This document shows, piece by piece, positions 54,458 through 61,973 of a DNA stretch of 63,806 nucleotides. The stretch's first letter is position 1; each line of letters opens with the position of its first letter. The notes beneath the pieces are model-generated. The model saw only the letters and a list, made by a program, of their open reading frames with translations. It was not told the DNA's origin and made no database searches. Origin of the DNA: an uncultured Oscillibacter sp. (GTDB lineage: Bacteria; Bacillota; Clostridia; Oscillospirales; Oscillospiraceae). Position numbers and translations under genes: made by a program. Where the stretch lies: the NCBI GenBank assembly GCA_910588005.1, contig CAJUQM010000011.1, forward strand, positions 1 through 63,806, written 5' to 3'.

Positions 54458-55015
54458 CTATGCCTGAAACCTCACGGGCTGCGGCCCCGGTCTGTGTTCT
54501 CCGATCAGCTTCTCCATCCAGATCATATTGTACCAACGGCCGAACTTGCAGCCGCATCCGTGAAACTCCCCCACTTTCGAAAAGCCCAAATGCCCATGGA
54601 ACTCCGCGCTATTTCGATTCAGATACTCATCCTCAACCACCGGGTCGGCGACACAGGCGTACAGGTTCAAAATGCCCATTTCCCTCAGCCTCTCTTCCAG
54701 CGCTTCATACAGCGCCCTGCCCAGGCCCCGTTTTCGGGCGGCACGGTGGAGGTACACCGTCAATTCGCACGACCAATCATATGCGGCCCGCCCCACAAAT
54801 GCCCCGGCATACGCATAACCTTGAATCCTTCCCTCCTGCTCCACAACAAGGTAGGGATACCGCCGCATCGTTTTCCGCATACGGTCCTGAAACTCTGAAA
54901 GCGGCGGAACTTGGCACTCAAACGATATTGCCGTATTCTCAACATAATATGTATAAATCTCTAAGATGCGCTCCGCGTCTTCCAGTCTCGCGTCTCTGAT
55001 TGTCACCGCGCTCAT
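54458..55015 (-). CDS. GNAT N-acetyltransferase, phosphinothricin-acetyltransferase type
   Basis: A 185-residue acetyltransferase. IRDARLEDAERILEIYTYYVENTAISFE is the opening typical of the Pat/YncA subgroup; the acetyl-CoA loop is RAARKRGLGRALYEALEERLREMG (Q/R-x-x-G-x-G/A), and LNRNSAEFHGHLGFSKVGEFHGCGCKFGRWYNMIWMEK matches the C-terminus. GGAGGAG seven bases before the ATG at 55015. Members acetylate small amines such as phosphinothricin or methionine sulfoximine, or protein N-termini; the natural substrate is unknown. Confidence 0.9.
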   Translation of the reverse strand: MSAVTIRDARLEDAERILEIYTYYVENTAISFECQVPPLSEFQDRMRKTMRRYPYLVVEQEGRIQGYAYAGAFVGRAAYDWSCELTVYLHRAARKRGLGRALYEALEERLREMGILNLYACVADPVVEDEYLNRNSAEFHGHLGFSKVGEFHGCGCKFGRWYNMIWMEKLIGEHRPGPQPVRFQA

Positions 55016-55222
55016 AACCAATCTCCTCCGCATAGAACGCACTCACTCCGGCGGCTCCATATCCCAACCCGTCTTTTCCGCCCCGGGGCATCTATTCTTT
55101 CAATCTGAAAAACATCCCGCATTCACAGCCCGGAACCCTTTCCCCTCCGTGACAGGACAAGTATACCACTCCGGCGCCTGCAAATCAATTTCTCTTGCAT
55201 AAAAAAACTAAAGACAGCGGCA

Positions 55223-55257
55223 GGCCGGGAGACGCAAAACGCATCTCCCGGCCTTTT
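55223..55257. terminator. Terminator past the EEP-family gene
   Basis: GGCCGGGAGA-c-GC and GC-a-TCTCCCGGCC around AAAAC, with TTTTCCCC on plus; on minus TGCCGCTGTCTTTAGTTTTTTT follows. Confidence 0.7.
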
Positions 55258-55262
55258 CCCCT

Positions 55263-56312
55263 CTATTGGCTCTCTCCGCCGGGAATCCGGCAGGAGGCCC
55301 AGACCGCGTTGTGATCGGACAGCTCCTCGCCGGCAAAGACGGCCAGGGCAGACCCGGCCAAAGCGAACCCGCAGTCCGCCCGCCGGGTGGAAACCGTGCG
55401 GCTCTCCTCAGGCCGCACTCCCCGGACCAGCAGCCAGTCCAGCCGCAGGTCCAGGTGCCCGCCGCCCGGCAGGGGCTTGCGCCGGGTGGGCAGCGGCTCC
55501 TCCGGCAGCAGACGGTAGCCCGCCGCCTCCGCCGCAGTCAAGCAGCCCTCCCACGCGGCCACATCCTCCAGGCACCGCCGCTGGAGAACCGGATCTCCGG
55601 CCACAGTCTGAATGGAATCCTTGTCCCTGCCGTCAAAGGTATTGGTGTTCAAATCGCCTCCCAGGATCACCGGCATACGGGGAAACCATCTCTCCGCCGC
55701 GGCCAGCACCGTCTCCAGCTGGGCCTGACGGCCGGGACCATGGGTGCGGTTTTCCAGGTGAATCGTCCCCACGCCCACCGGCACCCCGCCTACATCCAGC
55801 TCCGCCAGCACGGCCAGACGGCCTCCAATCCGGCGCTGGCGGTCAACGTACCAGTTGTACTGCTCCGGCAGGCGGACCACTCCGGCCCACCGGATCGGCC
55901 AACGGGAAAAGACCGCATTTCCGTGGAAGCCCTTGGGGTCCTCTCCATTCACCAGCTCGATAAACTCCAGGCCAAAGGCCGTGTTCATACCCAGACGGCG
56001 GGCCAGCTCCAGGGTGGTGTTCCTCCCTCCCGAGCGCACACAGCCGTCGTCCAGCTCGTTGGCCAAAATCAGGTCAAGGGGCCGCACCGCCGGGCAAGTC
56101 TCTAAAAAGTCCCCCAGCTCCGCCAAGTGCACGCCCCGCTCCATGTTGAACACCAGCGTTCCCAGCGCATCGGAGACCGGCTGCGGTGCAGGGACCATGT
56201 TGTAGACCTCCGCCTGGGAAAATTGGGGAATCATCTCCATGACATGCGCCTGCGTATCGTGGTCCAGCAGCGCTCCCAGACGCTGCCGCTCCGCATTGGA
56301 CAATCCGTCCAT
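55263..56312 (-). CDS. Endonuclease/exonuclease/phosphatase-family protein
   Basis: A 349-residue soluble metal-dependent hydrolase of the EEP (DNase I-like) fold. Motifs: FNMERGVHLAELGDF (Asn), ILANELDDGCVRSGGRNT (metal Glu), FHGNAVFSRWPI, VGTIHLENRTHGPGRQAQLETVL (His), VILGGDLNTNT (Asp/Asn) and LSDHNAVWASC (terminal Asp-His). There is no signal peptide. The substrate could be a nucleic acid, phospholipid or inositol phosphate head group; nothing in the sequence decides. GGGGAGG five bases before the ATG. Monocistronic with a promoter and terminator. Confidence 0.88.
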   Translation of the reverse strand: MDGLSNAERQRLGALLDHDTQAHVMEMIPQFSQAEVYNMVPAPQPVSDALGTLVFNMERGVHLAELGDFLETCPAVRPLDLILANELDDGCVRSGGRNTTLELARRLGMNTAFGLEFIELVNGEDPKGFHGNAVFSRWPIRWAGVVRLPEQYNWYVDRQRRIGGRLAVLAELDVGGVPVGVGTIHLENRTHGPGRQAQLETVLAAAERWFPRMPVILGGDLNTNTFDGRDKDSIQTVAGDPVLQRRCLEDVAAWEGCLTAAEAAGYRLLPEEPLPTRRKPLPGGGHLDLRLDWLLVRGVRPEESRTVSTRRADCGFALAGSALAVFAGEELSDHNAVWASCRIPGGESQ

Positions 56313-56437
56313 AAATACCTCCCCGCGCCAATGGGCGCCGCTGCCGAAGCAAACGTCCGGCAGACCGAAAATTTATCTGCTCTACCGGCTCTATCAGGCT
56401 GGTCCTGTTTTCGCAAACGTTTCCATTTCTCGGAAAT

Positions 56438-56467
56438 ACCATATCATTTCCATCCATCCGTTGTCAA
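56438..56467 (-). promoter_or_regulatory. Promoter of the EEP-family gene
   Basis: Minus-strand TTGACA (56467-56462), 18-base spacer, TATGGT (56443-56438), about 125 bases before the ATG. Confidence 0.6.
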
Positions 56468-56575
56468 GCCGCTTTTTACCCCCTCCGTCGCCAAATTTTT
56501 CTCGACTTGCCGCATACAAGATGATATAGTGGATCGTAATGTATATTTCGCCATTTGCCAAAGGGGAGGGCCGTC

Positions 56576-57703
56576 ATGAATTTTAGACACTGGATCAGCC
56601 TGTTGGCGGCGCTTTATCTGACGGTCTGCCCCGTCATGGCTCCCGCGGCGCCGGCGGCGCCGGAATCCCTGCGGACAAAAGCCCCCTTCTCAACCCACTG
56701 GCCGCCTCCCCCGGCGGAGACCCCCGCGGAAGCACCGGGGCAGGCGTCCCTGGAGGCCGTGGAACCTCCGGAGGAAAAAACGCCGGAGGACGGCTCCTTT
56801 GAGATCGTCCTGTCCTTTACGGGGGACATGCTGCTGGCCTCCGCCCACGGCCAGCGGGCCGCGGGAAACTTCCTGGACTATGCCGCCAAGCAGGAACCCG
56901 GGTATTTTTTGCAAAACGTGCGGCCGATTTTTGAAGCCGACGACTTTACCGTGGTCAACCTGGAAAATGTGCTGACAGACCGGAATCTAACGCCCCGTGA
57001 AAAAGACACCGCCCCCGCCTTCTGGTTCCGCGGCGGCACAGACAGCACCGCCATTCTCACCGCCGCCGGAATCGAAGCCGTATCCCTTGCCAACAACCAC
57101 ACCCATGACTACGGAGCGGCAGGCTACGCCGATACGGTGCGGGCCGTCTCAGACGCCGGTCTTCAATACGGCGACAACACCCATCCCCTCTATTTAGAGA
57201 AGAACGGTTTTCGGATCGCCGTGATCTGCAACGGCCTGTGGAACGAGGGCCAGGCCGCCTCCATCGCCGGCCGTCTCCGCGCCGCAGAGGAGGAGTCCGA
57301 CTATCAGATCGTCTTTTATCACGGGGGAACGGAGGGCGTCCACACGCCGGAGGCCTGGAGGGTCCGGGCCTCCCGCCGCCTGGTGGACGCCGGGGCGGAT
57401 TTGGTTTTGGGGAGCCATCCCCACGTGCTCCAGCCCCGGGAGACCTACCAGGGTGCGGAGATTGTGTATTCTCTTGGAAATTTCTGCTACGGCGGAAGCC
57501 GGCAGCCGAAAAACCGCACCGTTATCTATCAGCTGACCCTGACGGTGGAGGACGGCCGGCTGGCAGATGCCTCCTCGGAACTGATTCCCTGCTACGTACA
57601 CACCGGCAAGGTAAACAATTACTGCCCTGCCCTCATCACCGACGAGGGGCAGCGGCAGCGGGTGCTGGACTTCATGGACGGCAGGTCCGAACTTCCCTAT
57701 TAA
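56576..57703 (+). CDS. CapA-family metallophosphatase-like protein, secreted
   Basis: A 375-residue exported protein. A signal peptide (MNFRHWISLLAALYLTVC, cleavage near MAPAAPA) and a Pro/Ala/Glu-rich linker (about 20-72) precede the CapA domain: IVLSFTGDMLLASAHG, DDFTVVNLENVLTDRN, SLANNHTHDYGAAGYADTV, IVFYHGGTEGVH, VLGSHPHVLQP and IVYSLGNFCYGG. These are the calcineurin-like metal motifs. CapA-type proteins take part in poly-gamma-glutamate capsule synthesis, but many homologues have unknown tasks and no capBC genes are here. GGGGAGG six bases before the ATG. Confidence 0.9.
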   Translation: MNFRHWISLLAALYLTVCPVMAPAAPAAPESLRTKAPFSTHWPPPPAETPAEAPGQASLEAVEPPEEKTPEDGSFEIVLSFTGDMLLASAHGQRAAGNFLDYAAKQEPGYFLQNVRPIFEADDFTVVNLENVLTDRNLTPREKDTAPAFWFRGGTDSTAILTAAGIEAVSLANNHTHDYGAAGYADTVRAVSDAGLQYGDNTHPLYLEKNGFRIAVICNGLWNEGQAASIAGRLRAAEEESDYQIVFYHGGTEGVHTPEAWRVRASRRLVDAGADLVLGSHPHVLQPRETYQGAEIVYSLGNFCYGGSRQPKNRTVIYQLTLTVEDGRLADASSELIPCYVHTGKVNNYCPALITDEGQRQRVLDFMDGRSELPY

Positions 57704-57798
57704 GAGCAGGAAACCGCCGGACGAAACCAGCCGCTTCTTTCGAAAGCGGCTCCTCAGACCTCTCTCCGCCCTTTGCCTCTTACATTTTTTTAGTTTTC

Positions 57799-57876
57799 CT
57801 AAAATTTTTTTAGTTTCCGTCTTGCTTTTTTCTTTTTTTGTGCTATCATAGCCATCGTAGGCTAAAAAAATTTTAG
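57799..57876 (+). promoter_or_regulatory. dpaL promoter bracketed by two 15-bp palindromes
   Basis: The promoter TTGCTT (57822-57827), 16-base spacer, TATCAT (57844-57849) lies between CTAAAA-TTT-TTTTAG (57799-57813) and CTAAAA-AAA-TTTTAG (57862-57876), which are exact reverse complements of each other. Their centres are 63 bases apart, six helical turns. One site lies upstream of -35, the other just past the start point, as in loop-forming operators. The whole stretch is very A/T-rich. Confidence 0.7.
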
Positions 57877-57909
57877 AAATAAAAAATATTTTTTTGGAGG
57901 CGTTCGACT

Positions 57910-59124
57910 ATGAAAGAGGCCATCAAGTGGACTGCCAACCACATGCCCAAAAGCGGCGACCAGCAGCTCCCCGTCATGTCCTTGCCCAATGTGGCGAAAG
58001 CCCGCTTTTTTCACAGCAGCTTTCCCCAGTACTCCATCACCCCTCTGGCCCAGCTGGACGGCATGGCCAAGTATCTGGGGCTGGGCGGCCTATTTGTAAA
58101 AAATGAGGCCCACCGCTTCGGTCTCAATGCCTTCAAGGTGTTGGGCGGGTCCTTTGCCATGGCCCGCTACATCGCCCAGGAGATGGGCCGGGACGTGTCC
58201 GAGATGACCTACGACTACCTCACCAGCGAGGCGTTCCGCCAGGAGTTCGGCCAGGCCACCTTCTTCACCGCCACCGACGGCAACCACGGCCGGGGCGTAG
58301 CCTGGGCGGCCCACAAGCTGGGCCAAAAGGCGGTGGTCCATATGCCCAAGGGCAGCAGCCAGCCCCGGTTTGACAACATTGCCAAAGAGGGCGCCCAGGT
58401 GACCATTGAAGAGCTGAACTACGACGATTGCGTACGCCTGGCCGCTGCCGAGGCCGCCCAGACGGACCATGGCGTCATTGTTCAGGACACCGCCTGGGAG
58501 GGCTATGAGGAGATCCCCTCCTGGATTATGCAGGGCTACGGCACCATGGCCAGTGAATCCGCCGATCAGCTGCGGCAGATCGGCGTCAACCGTCCCACCC
58601 ATGTGTTAATCCAGGCCGGCGTGGGCAGTCTTGCCGGCGCCGTGGTAGGATACTACACCAACCTCTTCCCCAATGATCCCCCCAAGTTCATCGTAATGGA
58701 AGCCCAGGCGGCGGACTGCCTCTACCGGGGCGCCGTGGCCGGAGACGGTTCTCCCCGGGCAGTGACCGGCGACCTCAAAACCATTATGGCGGGTCTGGCC
58801 TGCGGTGAACCCAACACCATCTCCTGGGACATTCTGCGCAACCATGTCTCCGCCTTCGTCTCCTGCCCCGACTGGGTCAGTGCCCGGGGCATGCGGATGC
58901 TGGGCGTACCCGTAAAGGGTGACCCCGTCGTCATCTCCGGCGAGAGCGGCGCGGTGGGCATGGGTCTCATCGCCGCCGTGATGGAGACCGACGCGTACAG
59001 AGATCTGCGGGAAGCCGTGGAATTGGACCGCTACAGCCAGGTGCTCATGTTCTCCACCGAGGGCAACACCGATCCCATGAAGTTCCGCAAGGTTCTTTGG
59101 GACGGCGAGTATCCCACAGTCTAA
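57910..59124 (+). CDS. dpaL: Diaminopropionate ammonia-lyase
   Basis: A 404-residue PLP enzyme of fold type II that splits 2,3-diaminopropionate into pyruvate and two ammonia. Evidence: YSITPLAQLDGMAKYLGLGGLFVKNEAHRFGLNAFKVLGGS (Schiff-base Lys in NAFKVLGGS, residue 76), TATDGNHGRGVAWAAHKLG, VHMPKGSSQPRFDNI, QDTAWEGYEEIPSWIMQGYGTM, QAGVGSLAGAVVGYY, IMAGLACGEPNTISWDIL and GESGAVGMG. These segments are specific for YgeX-type lyases rather than threonine dehydratase. GGAGG nine bases before the ATG. No other ygeX-cluster genes are nearby; it stands alone behind an apparently regulated promoter. Confidence 0.96.
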   Translation: MKEAIKWTANHMPKSGDQQLPVMSLPNVAKARFFHSSFPQYSITPLAQLDGMAKYLGLGGLFVKNEAHRFGLNAFKVLGGSFAMARYIAQEMGRDVSEMTYDYLTSEAFRQEFGQATFFTATDGNHGRGVAWAAHKLGQKAVVHMPKGSSQPRFDNIAKEGAQVTIEELNYDDCVRLAAAEAAQTDHGVIVQDTAWEGYEEIPSWIMQGYGTMASESADQLRQIGVNRPTHVLIQAGVGSLAGAVVGYYTNLFPNDPPKFIVMEAQAADCLYRGAVAGDGSPRAVTGDLKTIMAGLACGEPNTISWDILRNHVSAFVSCPDWVSARGMRMLGVPVKGDPVVISGESGAVGMGLIAAVMETDAYRDLREAVELDRYSQVLMFSTEGNTDPMKFRKVLWDGEYPTV

Positions 59125-59145
59125 AAAGTTTTTTACAGAAATTCA

Positions 59146-59172
59146 GGGCGGACCCGCGTCGCGGGTCCGCCC
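59146..59172 (+). terminator. Terminator of dpaL
   Basis: A perfect 12-bp stem GGGCGGACCCGC-GTC-GCGGGTCCGCCC, 22 bases past the stop; only a short U-rich tail. Confidence 0.7.
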
Positions 59173-59244
59173 CAGATGTTTCCGCCACCCTCGCCAGATC
59201 TTCCTCCGCAAATCGGGAATCCTAGGCATATCCCGATTTTTACC

Positions 59245-59273
59245 TTGTCCAAACCGGAAAAAAGTGGTATGCT
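59245..59273 (+). promoter_or_regulatory. Promoter of mtlD
   Basis: TTGTCC (59245-59250), 17-base spacer, TATGCT (59268-59273), about 60 bases before the ATG. Confidence 0.55.
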
Positions 59274-59335
59274 GTTTCAGCGGCAGCTTTGGACCGCACG
59301 GACTTTCAGATCATTTATTTCGTTGAGGAGGATTT

Positions 59336-60487
59336 ATGAAGCAGGCAATTATGTTCGGCGCCGGCAGTATCGGCCGCGGCTTCATCGGCGCGCTTCTGGA
59401 AAAGGCGGGCTGGCATGTCACTTTCGCGGACGTGGTGGAATCCATTATTCAGGAGATCAACACCCGCAGGCACTATACCGTCCATATTCTGGACCGGGAG
59501 TGCGGCGAGATGGAGATCGAAAATATCAGCGCCATCAACTCCGGCACGGACGAGGTCATTCCCGCCATTGCCGAATGCGATCTCATCGCCACAGCGGTCG
59601 GCCCCCTGGTGGCTCCGGTCATCGCCAGACCCATTGCCGCCGGCATCCAGGCGAGAATGCGGGATGGCAACCACTCTCCCCTGAATATCGTCTGCTGTGA
59701 AAACGGCCTGCGGACCACCACCCGCCTGAAGGGATTCGTCTTTGAACACCTCAGTACGGAGGAACAGGCCTTTGCAGAGGAGTACGCCGGCTTTGCCGAC
59801 TGCGCCGTAGACCGCATCTGCCCCAAGTCCAACTTTGAGAATCCTCTGGACGCGGCGGTGGAGCGATACGCCGAGTGGGATGTGGAATCCGCTCTCTGGA
59901 AGGGCGAAAAGCCGCAAATTGAGGGATTGACTTTTGTGGATCATCTCCCGGCCTATCTGGAGCGAAAGCTGTTCACTCTCAACAGCGGCCACGCGATCTG
60001 CGCGTATCTCGGCTATCTGAAGGGCTATAAGACCATTTTGGAGAGCATCCAGGACCCCGCCGTCGGCGGGATCGTCCATGCCGCCATGCGCGAGAGCGGC
60101 GAAGGCCTGATCCGGGAGTTTTCTTTTGACGCCGGCGCTCACCACGCCTATATTGAGAAGATCTTCGCCCGCCTGAGCAACCCCTACCTGGCGGACGAGG
60201 TGGAGCGCGTGGGCCGGGAACCCCTGCGCAAGCTGGACCCTGCCGACCGGCTCATCAAGCCCCTGGCAACAGCGGATTCCTACGGACTGCCGGTGGACCA
60301 TCTGATTTTCGGCGCAGCGGCGGCCCTCCGATTTGACTGCCCCCACGACAAGCAGAGCGTAGAGATGCTCCAAAAGATTCAGTCTGACGGCCCTGCGGCG
60401 GCCCTGGCGGCCTACACAGGCCTAACCCCGGAAAATCCGCTGTCCGGACGCATTTTAGATGTCTACCGGGCCTTGGCCGTCGTCTGA
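59336..60487 (+). CDS. mtlD: Mannitol-1-phosphate 5-dehydrogenase
   Basis: A 383-residue NAD-dependent dehydrogenase that turns mannitol 1-phosphate into fructose 6-phosphate. The start MFGAGSIGRGFIGALLEKAGWHVTFADV is the MtlD Rossmann motif; ATAVGPLVAPVIARPIAAGI, IVCCENGLRTTTRLKGFV, DRICPKSNFENPLDA and KLFTLNSGHAICAYLGYLKGYKTILESI, which holds the catalytic Lys and the NSGHA motif, confirm the polyol-specific long-chain family. GAGGAGG lies four bases before the ATG. No mannitol PTS genes are in the window, so the substrate must come from elsewhere in the genome, or the gene serves mannitol synthesis. Confidence 0.95.
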   Translation: MKQAIMFGAGSIGRGFIGALLEKAGWHVTFADVVESIIQEINTRRHYTVHILDRECGEMEIENISAINSGTDEVIPAIAECDLIATAVGPLVAPVIARPIAAGIQARMRDGNHSPLNIVCCENGLRTTTRLKGFVFEHLSTEEQAFAEEYAGFADCAVDRICPKSNFENPLDAAVERYAEWDVESALWKGEKPQIEGLTFVDHLPAYLERKLFTLNSGHAICAYLGYLKGYKTILESIQDPAVGGIVHAAMRESGEGLIREFSFDAGAHHAYIEKIFARLSNPYLADEVERVGREPLRKLDPADRLIKPLATADSYGLPVDHLIFGAAAALRFDCPHDKQSVEMLQKIQSDGPAAALAAYTGLTPENPLSGRILDVYRALAVV

Positions 60488-60494
60488 TAAGTAA

Positions 60495-60539
60495 AACACA
60501 CATCCCGGCACAGTTCCGTGCCGGGACGTGTGTTCTTTT
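60495..60539 (+). terminator. Terminator of mtlD
   Basis: Stem AACACACATCCCGGCAC / GTGCCGGGACGTGTGTT with one mismatch and CTTTT after it, eight bases past the stop. Confidence 0.88.
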
Positions 60540-60619
60540 GCGAATATTTGTGTTTTCCCGGAGCTTCTCCGTCAGCTCCCCGCCGATTTCCTCTTTGGCT
60601 CTGCGGAGAGCCGGAACAC

Positions 60620-60955
60620 CTATCCCGGCTCTCCGTCATCCGCCCCGCCGTCTTTTTCCCCATCCGAAGGGGACTCTTCCGGAAGGGCCGTCTCATCCTC
60701 CACCGGAACGGGCATCTGATACATTTTCCAGGCCAGGTAAAACAGCGCCGCCATACCGCCGCCAAGCACCAAGATACCCAGCAGCAGAGTTGGAACGGAG
60801 GGCGCGGTCCCCGCCTCCCCTAAATAGGGACCTACCAGCTGGTAGAGCAAATACCCCAGGTACAACCCGCCCATAGCATACAGGCTCACCCGGCTTCGAG
60901 GGTTGAAGGGAGGGCGCTCCTTAGCCTCCCGCCCCTCTCTTTTTCGGCCAAACAT
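60620..60955 (-). CDS. Small membrane protein of unknown function (2 TM)
   Basis: A 111-residue protein with a basic N-terminus (MFGRKREGREAKERPPFNPR), two membrane helices (LYAMGGLYLGYLLYQLVG and VPTLLLGILVLGGGMAALFYLAWKMY) and an acidic tail (VEDETALPEESPSDGEKDGGADDGEPG). The charged ends of opposite sign are distinctive. AAAGGAG lies four and seven bases before two adjacent ATGs (60958, 60955); the second is chosen. Not recognised; no functional context. Confidence 0.7.
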   Translation of the reverse strand: MFGRKREGREAKERPPFNPRSRVSLYAMGGLYLGYLLYQLVGPYLGEAGTAPSVPTLLLGILVLGGGMAALFYLAWKMYQMPVPVEDETALPEESPSDGEKDGGADDGEPG

Positions 60956-61046
60956 CATCGGTCTCCTTTCTCGGAACCTGCGTCCCCGATCAAAAAAATG
61001 CCTAAACTCTGTTTCAGAACCGGCAAATGCCGGATTAACGCGAATT

Positions 61047-61973
61047 TCAAAGCGCCAGCGCATCCCGCAGCGTCCGCAGGGAGGCCAGGTGTCCATCCAG
61101 CATAGGCAGCGTCAGATCCTCCATCTCCAGGGAGACGTCCCCATCATAGCCCCACATCCGCGCCACAGAGAAAAATTCCCGCCACCACTGGAGACCATGC
61201 CCCGCGCCCACCGCCACATAGTTCCATGCCCGGTCCCGAAATGCGCCGATGGGTTTGGAATCCAGCATCCCATTGGGACCGGACATCCGGCGCTCCGGCC
61301 GGGCGTCTTTGCCATGGATGTGGTAGAGGCAGCCGTTCTCCCCTAGAACCCGGGCGGCCTCTATGGGGTCTCCTCCCATCCAGAACAGATGAGAGGGGTC
61401 CAGGTTCATACCAACCACAGGTCCCACCGCCTCTCGGAGCCGCAGCAGTGTCTCCGGATTGTATACCAGCTGCATCCCGTGATTTTCCAGGGCAATCTGC
61501 CGGATGCCGCGCTCCCCCGCCAGCCGCGCCAGCCGCCGCCAGGCGGGAATGGCCACCTCATTCCACTGATAGTCCAAAATATCCTGGGTCTCCGGCGGCC
61601 AGGAAGCGGTGACCCACACCGGCGTCCGGTCTCCGGCACACCCTGCGGGCAGGCCGCTCATCATCACAATCTTCTCCACGCCCAACAGCTCTGCCAGACG
61701 AAAGGTCTTCTCCGTCACCGCCATATGGTCCCCATAGGCCAGCGGATTGCCGGAACAGTTCAGGGCGCAGAGGGACAGTCCCCTCCGCCGCTGCGCGTCC
61801 AGCCAGCACTCCCGGGCGGCCTTTGAATCCAGCAGGCCGTCCAGATCGATATGGGGAGCGGCGGACCAATTTCCGGTGCCGATCTCCAGGGCGGAAACCC
61901 CCTGTTCCACACAGAAATCCAGCATTGCCTCATAGGGCATCTCCAATGTGCAGGTCTTTACCGCGAGTCTCAT
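61047..61973 (-). CDS. Sugar phosphate isomerase/epimerase, TIM-barrel family
   Basis: A 308-residue xylose-isomerase-like TIM barrel. Landmarks: LAVKTCTLEMPYEAMLDFCVEQGVSALEIGTGNWSAAPH, LCALNCSGNPLAYGDHM, KIVMMSGLPAGCAGDRTPVW, IRQIALENHGMQLVYNPETLLRLREAVG (metal Glu), VGMNLDPSHLFWMGGDPIEAAR (Asp/His) and LYHIHGKDARPE. Such enzymes act on ketoses, cyclitols or sugar acids. Its ATG overlaps the stop of the MATE gene by four bases (ATGA), so both are coexpressed. Substrate unknown; the iolE-like fold invites, but does not prove, a cyclitol role. Confidence 0.9.
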   Translation of the reverse strand: MRLAVKTCTLEMPYEAMLDFCVEQGVSALEIGTGNWSAAPHIDLDGLLDSKAARECWLDAQRRRGLSLCALNCSGNPLAYGDHMAVTEKTFRLAELLGVEKIVMMSGLPAGCAGDRTPVWVTASWPPETQDILDYQWNEVAIPAWRRLARLAGERGIRQIALENHGMQLVYNPETLLRLREAVGPVVGMNLDPSHLFWMGGDPIEAARVLGENGCLYHIHGKDARPERRMSGPNGMLDSKPIGAFRDRAWNYVAVGAGHGLQWWREFFSVARMWGYDGDVSLEMEDLTLPMLDGHLASLRTLRDALAL

